Positions 1-10,594 of a DNA stretch of 64,000 bases are shown piece after piece. The notes under the pieces are model-generated. The model did not search any database. It saw nothing but the letters and a program-made list of their open reading frames with translations, and was not told the origin of the DNA. The DNA comes from Polytrichum commune (Eukaryota; Streptophyta; Polytrichopsida; Polytrichales; Polytrichaceae), in NCBI GenBank assembly GCA_950295325.1, contig OX485806.1, positions 4,898,001-4,962,000 of the forward strand, read 5' to 3'. A program made the position numbers and the translations under genes. Position 1 is the first letter of the stretch; every line of letters begins with the position of its first letter.

Positions 1-3000
1 CCGAGTCCGAATCTCATCCTCATCAGCCATAAATTGAGCATCATCCCCAAGAATATCTTCCTCTCCCTCAAGTCCGTCCTCAAGGATTTCCAACTCTGGC
101 TGCATTCTTTCTGATACTTGTGTAGAAGGTGGCGAAGATGCAGCATGTACCTACAATTTTGAAATTTTATTTTCAAGAAAGTAAGAATCATTTCTTCGGG
201 GAAACACATAAACGCTTTTAGCTGATCCACATATTCACCTCGATCAATTGAAAATCAACAATAGCAACTAACCACCTACCAGATATCCCTCAACCCCCAG
301 CAACCCTTGGACTCAAATCAAATTCAGTCACATATCAAGTCATAACCCCCGAACCAGATTCCCTCAACCCCAAGTCAACCGCATAGCCTTATCAAACTCA
401 CTAACATATTAAACCCCCAAAAAGGTGTGTCGGGGCCGAGACACCTTTTATAAGCTTCAATTTCAATTTCAGATTCTTAGAAATATCAAAATTTGACACT
501 TCTACCCCCTACCAGAATCCCCTCCTCCCTCACCCACCCTGAGCCTCACATCAAATTCAGTCATATATCAAGTCCTAACCCCCGAACCAGATTCCCTCAA
601 CCCCAAGTCAACCTCATAGTGATATCAAACTCACTAACATATTAGACCCCCAACAAGGTGTGTCGGGGCCGAGACACCTTTTATGAGTCCCACATTTCAA
701 TTTCAGATCTTTAGAAATATCAAAATTTCACACTTCTACCCCCTACCAGAATCCCCTCCTCCCTCACCCACCCTGAGCCTCACATCAAATTCAGTCATAT
801 ATCAAGTCCTAACCCCCGAACCAGATTCCCTCAACCCCAAGTCAACCTCATAGTCTTATCAAACTCACTAACATATTAGACCCCCAAAAATGTGTGTCGG
901 GGCCGAGACACCTTTTATGAGTCCCACATTTCAATTTCAGATCTCTAGAAATATCAAAATTTGGCACTTCTACCCCCTACCAGAATCCCCTCCTCCCTCA
1001 CCCACCCTGAGCCTCACATCATATTCAGTCACATATCAAGTCATAACCCCCGAACCAGATTCCCTCCACCCCAAGTCAACCTCATAGTGATATCAAACTC
1101 ACTAACATATTAGACCCCCAAAAAGGTGTGTCGGGGCCGAGACACCTTTTATGAGCTTCAATTTCAATTTCAGATTTTTAGAAATATCAAAATTTGACAC
1201 TTCTACCCCCTACCAGAATCCCCTCTTCCCACACCCACAATGAGCCTCACATCAAATTCAGTCACATATCAAGTCCGAACCCCCGAACCAGATTCCCTCA
1301 ACCCCAAGTCAACCTCATAGTCTTATCAAACTCACTAACATATTAGACCCCCAAAAAGGTGTGTCGGGGCCGAGACACCTTTTATGAGCTTCAATTTCAA
1401 TTTCAGATTTTTAGAAAATTCAAAATTTGACACTTCTAACTCTTACCAGAATCCCCTCTTCCCACACCCACAATCAGCCTCACATCAAAATCAATCACAT
1501 ATCAAGTCATAACCCCCGAACCAAATTCCCTCCACCCCAAATCAACCTCATAGTGATATCAAACTCACTAACATATTAGACCCCCAGAAAGGTGTATCGG
1601 GGCCGAGACACCTTTTATGAGCCCACATTTCAATTTCAGATCTCTAGAAATATCAAAATTTGGCACTTCTACCCCCTACCAGAATCCCCTCCTCCCTCAC
1701 CCACCCTGAGCTTCACATTAAATTCAGTCACATATCAAGTCCTAACCCCCGAACCAGATTCCTTCAACCCCAAGTCAACCTCATAGTCTTATCAAACTCA
1801 CTGACATATTAGACCCCCAAAAATGTGTGTCGGGGCCGAGACACCTTTTATGAGTCCCACATTTCAATTTCAGATTTTTAGAAAATTCAAAATTTGACAC
1901 TTCTACCCCCTACCAGAATCCCCTCCTCCCTCACCCACCCTGAGCCTCACATCAAATTCAGTCACATATCAAGTCATAACCCCCGAACCAGATTCCCTCA
2001 ACCCCAAGTCGACCTCATAGTCTTATCAAACTCACTGGCATATTAGACCCCCAAAAATGTGTGTCGGGGCCGAGACACCTTTTATGATCTTCAATTTCAA
2101 TTTCAGATTTTTAGAAAATTCAAAATTTGACACTTCTAACCCCTACCAGAATCCCCTCTTCCCACACCCACAATGAGGCTCACATCAAATTCAGTCACAT
2201 ATCAAGTCATAACCCCCGAACCAGATTCCCCAAACCCCAAGTCAACCTCATAGTCTTATCAAACTCACTGACATATTAGACCCCCAAAAAGGTGTGTCGG
2301 GGCCGAGACACCTTTTATGAGCTTCAATTTCAATTTCAGATTTTTAGAAATATCAAAATTTGACACTTCTACCCCCTACCAGAATCCCCTCTTCCCACAC
2401 CCACAATGAGCCTCACATCAAATTCAGTCACATATCAAGTCCGAACCCCCGAACCAGATTCCCTCAACCCCAAGTCAACCTCATAGTCTTATCAAACTCA
2501 CTAACATATTAGACCCCCAAAAAGGTGTGTCGGGGCCGAGACACCTTTTATGACTCCCACATTTCAATTTCAGATTTTTAGAAATATCAAAATCTGACAC
2601 TTCTACCTCCTACCAAAATCCCCTCTTCCCTCACCCACAATGTGAATCAAATCAAATTCAGTCACATATCAAGTCCTAACCCCCGAACTAGATTCCCTCA
2701 ACCCCAAGTCAACCTCATAGTGATATCAAACTCACTAACATATTAGACCCCCAAAAAGGTGTCTCGGGGCCGAGACACCTTTTATGAGCTTCAATTTCAA
2801 TATCAGATTTTTAGAAATATCAAAATTTGACACTTCTACCCCCTACCAAAATCCCCTCTTCCCTCACCCACCCTGAGCCTCACATCAAATTCAGTCACAT
2901 ATCAAGTCATAACCCCCGAACCAGATTCCCTCAACCCCAAGTCGACCTCATAGTCTTATCAAACTCACTGGCATATTAGACCCCTAAAAATGTGTGTCGG

Positions 3001-4676
3001 GGCCGAGACACCTTTTATGAGCTTCAATTTCAATTTCAGATTTTTAGAAAATTCAAAATTTGACACTTCTAACCCCTACCAGAATCTCCTCTTCCCTCAC
3101 CCACCCTGAGCCTCACATCAAATTCAGTCACATGTCAAGTCATAACCCCCGAACCAGATTCCCCAAACCCCAAGTCAACCTCATAGTCTTATCAAACTCA
3201 CTGACATATTAGACCCCCAAAAAGGTGTGTCGGGGCCGAGACACCTTTTATGAGCTTCAATTTCAATTTCAGATTTTTAGAAATATCAAAATTTGACACT
3301 TCTACCCCCTACCAGAATCCCCTCTTCCCACACCCACAATGAGCCTCACATCAAATTCAGTCACATATCAAGTCCGAACCCCCGAACCAGATTCCCTCAA
3401 CCCCAAGTCAACCTCATAGTCTTATCAAACTCACTGACATATTAGACCCCCAAAAATGTGTGTCGGGGCCGAGACACCTTTTATGAGTCCCACATTTCAA
3501 TTTCAGATTTTTAGAAAATTCAAAATTTGACACTTCTACCCCCTACCAGAATCCCCTCTTCCCACACCCACCCTGAGCCTCACATCAAATTCAGTCACAT
3601 ATCAAGTCATAACCCCCGAACCAGATTCCCTCAACCCCAAGTCAACCTCATAGTGATATCAAACTCACTAACATATTAGACCCCTCTCCCACATTGAGCC
3701 TCACATCAAATTGAGTCACATATCAAGTCCTAACCCCCGAGCCAGATTCCCTCAACCCCAAGTCAACCTCATAGTCCGCCATCCCTAAAGCCGTTCTCCC
3801 GCACCCTCAAGCTCAACCCTCAACCCTCCTCCTCACCTCCTCACCCTCAACCCTCCCCTTCACCCTCACGTTCGCCGAGTATAGGTTCCAGAATATTTCA
3901 ATTCCCACGAAAAATTTACATTCAATTATTTATGGGTGGGACAACCTACCTCTTCCCCAAAGTGTTGCTCTTCATTGTCCATGTTGGCTTCTCGAAGATC
4001 ACCCACATCAGCGCCGCGATCAAATTCTCCTAGGCTCTGTCAAGTGTATATATCCTTTGCTCATTAGCTATGAAGTTGGCCTCGGACAGCGTTAGCTTTG
4101 CAAAGAAACCTAAACCTACACCAATGGCCCTACAAGTCACCAATTGAGTCCAATCTTTACAAACCTGCTCCTCACTCTCATATGATGTGGAGGCACTTGA
4201 GGCTGCCCCAGGTTGAAGCTCTGTCTGCGTAAGTCGCTGTTCCAGATGCCCAACCCAAACCCAATTCACAATCCCACACCAAAGATAAAATACGATATAA
4301 AGGAGCCGATGGAAGTTAATGTTTGTCAACTATTCTAATTACCGTGAATACACATAAAAAAAATGGCATTAGGCTTGCAGATAATCAACACCTCACTGCC
4401 CCCTTTGTCAACTTGGTTCTCTTCCTCCGATACAAGAAATAAAACGATGGGAGCTACCGCTGAGACATCAAACATTTTTTCTCCTTTGGAACCTCTACCT
4501 GTGCCCCTAGCAGAATTAAGCCCTCGTCTACCCATTGTTGTCCGCAAGTTGTACGGCGTCCCTATTCTCTCTCGTGATTCGAACCTTTGCCTTCTCTCAA
4601 TACGCCTCTGTTTTTCAATATTCCTTCTAACTTCTCGATCTGCTCTCGCTCTCAACCTAGTGTTCATCTCTAACAA
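1..4676 (-). CDS. Spliced gene of unknown function, 3' end outside window
   Basis: No family is recognised. On the minus strand two coding blocks join cleanly. One runs 4036-3950 (29 codons, acceptor TTGACAG, donor GAAGAG|GTAGGT). The next runs from 150 off the window edge (acceptor TTGTAG) and stays open for 50 codons. Both are phase 0 and both are acidic and rich in E, D and Q. A further exon ending at 4165 (GAGCAG|GTTTGT, also phase 0) and an arginine-rich N-terminal part near 4676-4440 (RRNIEKQRRIERRQRF) probably belong to it, but their junctions are less certain. The 3.8-kb intron between 3949 and 151 holds the 233-bp tandem array. The model rests on splice-site and phase agreement plus composition, so it could still be a chance chain of open frames. 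The product may be a charged nuclear or transposon-associated protein. Confidence 0.4.
280..3775. repeat. Tandem array, about 14 units of 233 bp
   Basis: A unit of 232-234 bp repeats from about 280 to 3775. The GTGTCGGGGCCGAGACACC landmark starts at 425, 657, 891, 1125, 1358, 1591, 1824, 2058, 2291, 2524, 2758, 2991, 3224 and 3457. The first and last units are partial. Units differ by point changes, mainly GGTGTG versus TGTGTG at the palindrome and CTTATC versus GATATC further on. Both variants are interspersed, which fits unequal exchange. Open frames across it (for example 890-1087) follow the repeat and are not genes. It resembles a satellite, but it lies between two coding exons of the minus-strand gene, so it may be an intronic minisatellite. 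Confidence 0.95.
2758..2779. repeat. Best copy of the palindrome found in every 233-bp unit
   Basis: GGTGTCTCGG, GG, CCGAGACACC is a perfect 10-bp inverted repeat around a 2-bp centre. Flanking A and T runs extend it to about 14-bp arms. The other 13 units carry GGTGTGTCGG (or TGTGTGTCGG) on the left arm, one or two mismatches from perfect. A related, less perfect form with a CC centre (GTCTCGGCCCCGATAC) occurs in the duplicated block at 5607-5815. The inverted repeat is seen directly; any protein-binding or structural role is inference. Confidence 0.85.
3776..3949. repeat. Pyrimidine-rich low-complexity DNA
   Basis: Imperfect CCCTCAACCCTC and CCTCCTCACC runs at about 3790-3865 follow the end of the tandem array, next to the donor site of the minus-strand exon at 3950. 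No gene is seen. Confidence 0.6.
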
Positions 4677-4722
4677 TACCGAAGCAAACAGTTCCTATAT
4701 ATCATTGTCATGTCTGTCATAA

Positions 4723-5045
4723 TTTACATCTTTGCGCCATCATTATGTTCACATTTTGGATAATTATGTTCACATTGGTTTTAGATAATTAATCTGGGGC
4801 TTCTTAAATAATCCCTCGGTTAATCCACACTGCATTAATACACTACAAAAGGCGCCGCTAAAACCTCTTTTACATATTCCAATCTTGCCATGTCAGATTT
4901 TTGGTGGTGCTAAAGGATTGACTATTGTTGTCTTACATTCTATTCCTACATGAAACAAGTTGTCCAACATTTCCATAAATAAATATTGACTATGTATTGA
5001 TCTAACAAGTTGTCAAATATTCGGGTATTGGTGTCTACCCTTGGT
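4723..5045. other. AT-rich intergenic stretch, nothing recognised
   Basis: This is AT-rich DNA between the start of the minus-strand gene and the TATA box of the next plus-strand ORF. It contains a short repeat of 'ATTATGTTCACAT' near 4743-4770. No coding potential or RNA gene was recognised. Confidence 0.5.
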
Positions 5046-5055
5046 GTATATAATA
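5046..5055 (+). promoter_or_regulatory. TATA box
   Basis: GTATATAATA lies about 60 bp before the ATG at 5107, a normal plant spacing for a start site near 5080. It supports transcription of the small ORF that follows. It is seen in sequence only. Confidence 0.5.
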
Positions 5056-5106
5056 CCCGATTACTTGTACCCATTCCTTCATGTCATCTCATCATATTCT
5101 TCTCCA

Positions 5107-5553
5107 ATGGGTACTGACTCAAGTCTCCCAAGCCTTGCTCCTTTAGGTGCCCCTAGTTCATCTCAAATTCACGCCACGTTGTCCATCGATGGTTCTGCAG
5201 ACGTCAACAACATGAAGATTGCTCAGTTGACTCCGGCGATCGTCCCACATGACTGCTCAGTTACTCCGGCGGTCATGGTTCAGAGTCCACATGCACGGAC
5301 TCCACCTTCGCAAGAGGATGTTGCAATGCTGATAGAGGACAAGTCTACTTTACAGACTCATGCCTATTCTAGAGTAGGGATTATTAAACCGGGCACTTAC
5401 TCTAGATCTCTATTAAGGAGTGCCCCACGTCCCAAAGGTCAAGGACTGGGTTGCGAAGGATGCACTGCAGTTCATAGTTTAGGGATTGACCATTGTCATA
5501 AACATGACGGTGACAAAAATGGCAAAGGTCCCCATAAGCGTCTTCGTCGCTAA
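5107..5553 (+). CDS. Small protein of unknown function, 148 aa
   Basis: The ATG at 5107 is chosen because it follows the TATA box; the frame is open further upstream but without a better start. The product is Ser/Pro/Thr-rich at the N-terminus (MGTDSSLPSLAPLGAPSSS). It has a Cys/His cluster near the C-terminus (GCEGCTAVHSLGIDHCHKH) and ends in a basic tail (GKGPHKRLRR) that could act as a nuclear signal. No signal peptide or membrane segment is visible. The cluster C-x2-C-x5-H-x5-H-C-x-K-H could bind metal. It may be a short nuclear protein, or the N-terminal exon of something longer, since no intron signals were resolved. No family is recognised. Confidence 0.45.
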   Translation: MGTDSSLPSLAPLGAPSSSQIHATLSIDGSADVNNMKIAQLTPAIVPHDCSVTPAVMVQSPHARTPPSQEDVAMLIEDKSTLQTHAYSRVGIIKPGTYSRSLLRSAPRPKGQGLGCEGCTAVHSLGIDHCHKHDGDKNGKGPHKRLRR

Positions 5554-5606
5554 TCAGAATGTAGCATTCTAGTGTTTAGAATTTATTATTGCATAGCTAC
5601 TATCAT

Positions 5607-5815
5607 GGAATTCCTAGTCTCGGCCCCGATACGCTCTTTTCAGGTTCAATCAGTGAGGCCAGAGAGGGTTTAGGCTAGGCTTGGGTGGGATTAGTAAGTG
5701 ATAGATTTTGATTTTGATGTCTGGAATTCCTAGTCTCGGCCACGATACGCTCTTTTCAGGTTCAATTAGTGAGGCCAGGGAGGGTTAAGGCTAGGCTTGG
5801 GGTGGGATTAGTTTG
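5607..5815. repeat. Direct duplication, two units of about 116 bp
   Basis: GGAATTCCTAGTCTCGGCC starts at 5607 and again at 5723. The shared part covers about 90 bp, including the GCTCTTTTCAGGTTCAAT and GAGGCCAG segments, with few differences. Each unit carries a quasi-palindrome around CTCGGCCCCGA related to that of the 233-bp array. The block lies downstream of the small ORF and upstream of the SWIM gene. Confidence 0.85.
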
Positions 5816-6139
5816 ATATAGCTTTATTGTAGTACAATGTTATCCTACATGCCCTATATATTTGCCTATATATATTATAATGTCCCTTACATCCACTAAA
5901 TGGTTCACGTGGTCTCTGGTGTATTTATAATTACGGCACTCGGCATTCAACCTCATGTTTTTTCTTAATATATCTACATTGGATTGGCATATGATCATGA
6001 CTAACTTAAGTAATTGCTGCAGTGCATTTTCAGTTCTTAATCATGTTGCTATCATGAGTCGGCTTATTATTCCACTACTAATCCAAGTCTCCACCGTCTT
6101 TCACATATTCCCTCTTGCCATGGCCTGCTCATCACATCA

Positions 6140-6147
6140 CTATATAC
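6140..6147 (+). promoter_or_regulatory. TATA box of the SWIM/MULE-like gene
   Basis: CTATATAC lies 77 bp upstream of the ATG at 6217, which would put transcription start near 6170. This placement favours the 6217 start over the in-frame ATG at 6115, which lies upstream of the TATA. Confidence 0.5.
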
Positions 6148-6216
6148 ACAACCCACTTTCTGCTCAGCTTAAGTCCATTGCCCGTTTGGCCGACTCGCAT
6201 TTACATTCCTTCTACA

Positions 6217-9200
6217 ATGGCCACCATCAGAGCACTGCACCATTCCATCCCCCTTATGATCCCTCTAGGAGATGATGGTCTAGCCAAAGTCGCAGAGTCA
6301 TTCCTTAGTTTGAGATTTAGATTCCACCCAGACTCAATTCATGTCGAGGAAGAGGTCTTTAATGACAACGGTGACTTGAGTCACACTGTCCTTCAGATGT
6401 CCTTTCGCATTGACGATGGTAGAGTTTGGTTCTTGCTCCCTGCAAAGTACAAGGCCATAGGCGTCACCGAGTCTGAGATGGCCACCACTACTGTGTTGCT
6501 AACACCAGGCGTGTCCCTCACCTCCACCACGCAGGCTCCTCTTCTGGCGACGGTCAAGAAGGAGCCCGGCATCCAAGAGGTTACCTATCTCAGCGATGAC
6601 TCTGATGATGATGTGCCACCTGCCTCTGACTTTGCCTCACTTACCCCACCTCCATCGCAGGATCAGCCCTTCATCAATCCTCCCAGGATTCCACACTCGC
6701 CTACCGTAAGTCAACCATCTACTTCCAGACCCCCAGTTCACCCAGGTGTGTCTATAGATCGTCCCAGTGTTGTCCACCACTTGAAGTTGCTTGCAACCCG
6801 ACCAGGGTCCAAGAACATCCTCAAGAGTATTGATTATGAATCTGTTAGGCTTGAGAAGGTTGACTTCCTCCCTTCTGTTTTTGACGGCGACGTCATCTTT
6901 GAGTTCCCTCCTCTCGGAGCTGATGCTCCCCATTCCCATGCTAGACTCATGTTCGGAATGGACAAGCGTTTCGACGGTCATGCTTGGTGTAGGACAAAGA
7001 CGTCTAACATTACCAATGATCTCAGCTTGACCTTCCGGTTTTCATGTTGTGTTGGCCATCTACGTTGTAATAACGAGGGTTGTGATTACCTCAACCGCCC
7101 CAATCGGGCCACTACCGTCAACGAGACCGAATGGGAAGGCTGTACCGCCTCACCCTTCTCCGCAGGAGCTGATCCCCCAGCTGGGTCATCTCTCGTTTGT
7201 AAGGTCTGTAAGACACCACCCTACTGTCTTGATACTTGCCAAGCTAAGATGTACTATGTTCTTGGCAAAGGTGACATGACCCGTGCATGCATCCATATGG
7301 GTCATCACCATCACCCCGTTTCGCAAGGTGTCTGTAGAGAGTCTAAGGTCGAAATTCATGATCTCATTGGTAGAGAGGTTGAGAGGACTCCCACCGCCAC
7401 CAACTCTGCCATTGCATTGGCTGCAAGTAAAGAGTTCCTGGCCAAGTATCTTCTACGCACGGGATCTGATCCCAATAAAGTTATGGACCTCGAGTCCATG
7501 AAGTTTGTCATGGACAGGTACCAACACCTCAGCACCCCGAGTATTCGAAACACTGTCACTTCCTTCAAGCGCATTGGGCGAGGGGGGATCATTGACAGCA
7601 TCACCGGACTCAGAGGTCATAGCAATTGGCCCTATGCGCAAGAAAACAAATTCCCAGGCCAAGGAAAGTTGTTGGAGAAAGTCTATGTGTTCAAGATGTC
7701 CGAGGTGGGCCCTGGCTCTGGAGTTGACCTTGTCAGGAGAATGCAACCACACGGTGATTTGCAGGATGCTTGGGTCATGTTTGACCATGTCAAGCGTGTC
7801 AAGGGGTGGACAACCATGGCTTGCCATGTCTATGACTCGGCCTACTGCCGGGTTATGACTATTGCAATATGTGATATGCAGTCTGAGGACGTCACGGCGT
7901 AGAGCCTTCTTTGGCATGGGCTCAATGAAGTTATGCACAGACATGGCATTGCTAAAGTTAACTTCAAAGGGTTCATGGCGGACAGTGCACAAGCCAATTG
8001 GAATGCAGTTAGGATTATCTATGGCAGTAGTGATCCCAAGGTTCCTATGGAGTCTCGCGAGAGGACATGTCTATTGCATTGGACGGTGTCTATGGAACGC
8101 CACACCACCACCCACATCAAGCCCGACCTCCAACATCAACACAAGTTGTTATGCAAGCAGTACAAGGATGCCAAGACTCCCGAGCAGTCCGAGTCCCGTT
8201 ATCTTGCCATCCGGGCATGGTGGCTTTCCTCTGGAGCTGCATCCGAGGAAGGAATCAAGGACCTTGATACATGGCTTGCATTCTGGCACTTTCGTTACCG
8301 TCAATGGGGTGGTTTCATGCAACTAGTGAGTACCCACCCACTTTCTATTTCGCTTTTTGGTGTCAACTTTTTTTTGGGTTCTTTTTTGGGTTTTTTGGGT
8401 TTTTCTTTTTCTTTTTGGTGCCAGTTTAGGCTTTTGGTTTGTTTTTGTGCAAAACGTACTCACTAAATTTTATTTACTTCTCTCAGAATTTCACAGATTC
8501 TGAGTTGGCAGAGATGCCATCTTGCAACCTCTCCGAGACAGTCCATAACAAATGGCTTCAGCAATCTGGAAACCGTGGCTCTGATCTGTATGTTGCGACC
8601 GTGGATGATTTCGTGAGGGCGTTCATGCAATGTACGAACTACTACACCTACTTGAAGGGTGATCGCTCTGGTACTGGCCCAGGAAAAGAAGAACTCCGCC
8701 TTCGTGCTGCACAACGATCCGGTGACGTCAAGAGAATTGTTGCAGCCCTCGAGCACATGCCTGGAGCAGAGCATTGGTGCACCCGCAAACCGCAACTCGA
8801 AGGAGAGGAGGTCTTTGGCACCACCAAGCGCAAACTTGATATGCCCCCTGGTTTTGATCAAGATTCACATAGACCCGACAAGGTCAGTTTCTCTCATCCA
8901 CGAGTGAGCACTAGGTCAACCAAGGCACGTACTGATTCCTCCACACCATCAGACCTGCCCCTAGCACAATCACCCGAGAAATCGATTCCACAACGGGTCA
9001 CCCACGTCAATAACATTCAGGAGACCCACTGCGATGTCTCCAAGTGGCACATTTCTAGACTGCCCAAGACTTCCGCCAAGGCCTGCTTCGCCATGCAAGC
9101 TCGCACAAAGACCAAGTGCACCCAGAAGATCGTTCGGCATGGTAAAAGTACTCCAGCTCCTACGTACACCGGCTACATGCACGACTACAAGAAGAACAAG

Positions 9201-9896
9201 GAATTCTTGACACAGTTCTTCTTCTGCAACGACGACATTGAGAGATGTGTCAAAGGCACTAGGAGGAAGTGGGTGCAGCACCGTCCGGATGTCCCGGACG
9301 TCTGGCCTGTCCTCACTGGGACAAACCTCACTCTCCAGGAGGTTCTGGCCCTTGAAGAAGGGGGATTCCAACTTCAGCAGCGTCAAGATGTGTCACCCAG
9401 AAGACTCTTCGGCAACTCCTCCAATGTTGCCTCATCCATGGCCGAACTCCCTACCCCGACCCAAGCCGATCAATACCCTACGCTGAGGTTTGGAAAGAAG
9501 ATCCGACGCAGTAACAACGGTCCATGCGTCCAACAACGCAACAAGTGGGAGTCAGCCCTCAACGTCGACAGACAAATCACCTCCGTCACAATGATACCTC
9601 ACCCAGGGATCGGGTGCATCATTCTGTTCCAGTCCCGAAAGAAGGCTAAGGTTGAAGAGTACCGTATCACTATTAGCACCTTCCCGTCATGCACGTGCCC
9701 GGATTTCGTGGAGATGTCAGCAAGAGCACTTGGGAAGCGGCGCCCTTGGGTGAACTGCAAGCACTTGTACTTCATCTTCCGTGTGACCTGCAACTTGGAT
9801 CAATACCAAGACACTTTCATCCATGCTCCGAGCCTTAGTTTCAATGAAGTGAAGCACCTCCTCGAAAGTGGCATCATGAAGCATGTGGGACCTTAG
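6217..9896 (+). pseudogene. SWIM zinc-finger / MULE transposase-like protein, two exons, one in-frame TAG
   Basis: Exon 1 is 6217-8325 (CAACTA|GTGAGT) and exon 2 is 8487-9896 (TCTCTCAG|AAT), both phase 0, giving about 1,170 residues. The ATG at 6217 has a plant-like ACAATGGCC context. Domains in order: an N-terminal region; a Cys/His cluster (CCVGHLRC, CKVCKTPPYCLDTC, then ACIHMGHHHHPV) like those before MULE transposase domains; a transposase-like core with VYDSAYC and FMADSAQANW carrying the two candidate catalytic Asp; the SWIM finger (CTC ... NCKH) near 9688-9765, usually a DNA- or protein-binding module. A TAG at 7900-7902 interrupts the core, while the same frame continues with good coding character for 423 nt. 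The codon fits an original CAG (Gln). It is either a freshly inactivated transposase or a domesticated gene carrying one null mutation; transposon ends were not found. Confidence 0.75.
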
Positions 9897-10439
9897 CGTG
9901 GATACCTATAGGAGCTAGGCTGCCCCCCCTTATTTATAAGTTGTCGCTAAGTATTATTGCGTTGAGTATACTATAGTATGAGTGCACGTTTTCCGAAAAT
10001 ATCGCCGATATATCAGACCTATCATTATCTACATGATGTGAATTGTATTCGTTTTTAAATATCTATAAAGGTTTCTAAATATTTATGGGTCTCTCCTTCC
10101 AACAGTAGCTTTAGATGTTATTGAATGGTATGAGTTTAGCTACTTCGCTTCAATGCTTGAATGCTTGAATTTTTTGACTTAGAATTTTCTCTTACGTTGT
10201 GACCATAGCCTATGATTATCCGGCTCTCACCATAATATGGACAGCCAAAAGTTCCCTGGTTTAAGTAAATCATGTGAACTAGTCTCTCTGAAAGGCACCC
10301 TAAAACCAAGTCTCTGTCCTGAAAGCCCTCAAAATTTGCACGGAAATAGGTCCATTATTTTTACTAAAAAAAGAGGTCCCACAAATTTTCTATTTATATT
10401 TTCTAAATTTGGAACTTTTATTACTATAATTGGAAAGCG
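9897..10439. other. AT-rich 3' flank and spacer, nothing recognised
   Basis: This is AT-rich sequence after the SWIM gene stop. It probably includes that gene's 3' UTR. No coding or structural feature was found before the LINE 5' end. Confidence 0.5.
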
Positions 10440-10459
10440 TTGACTTTTTTCTGCTCACC

Positions 10460-10512
10460 GTGAGCAGATTTTCTGCTCACCGCTCACCGCTCGCGTCCCA
10501 CCGCTCACACGG
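10460..10512 (+). repeat. GCTCACCG repeats at the LINE 5' end
   Basis: CTGCTCACCGTGAGCAG is followed by several CCGCTCAC units. The 5' end of the second LINE (44930-44985, minus strand) also begins with CCGCTCAC/GCTCATTG repeats even though that copy lacks nearly all the coding region. The motif therefore marks the 5' end of both copies. Confidence 0.6.
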
Positions 10513-10594
10513 TAGCGTCGTTGACACGCACCCCAATCCCCCACCTATCCCCAATCCATCACCGCCACCTAGACCAACTCCATTAACAAGCCTA

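Noticed and set aside
890-1786. Repeated small proteins of 64-65 residues in the 233-bp array
   Set aside because: They follow the repeat period and differ by the same changes as the DNA; they are repeat translations.
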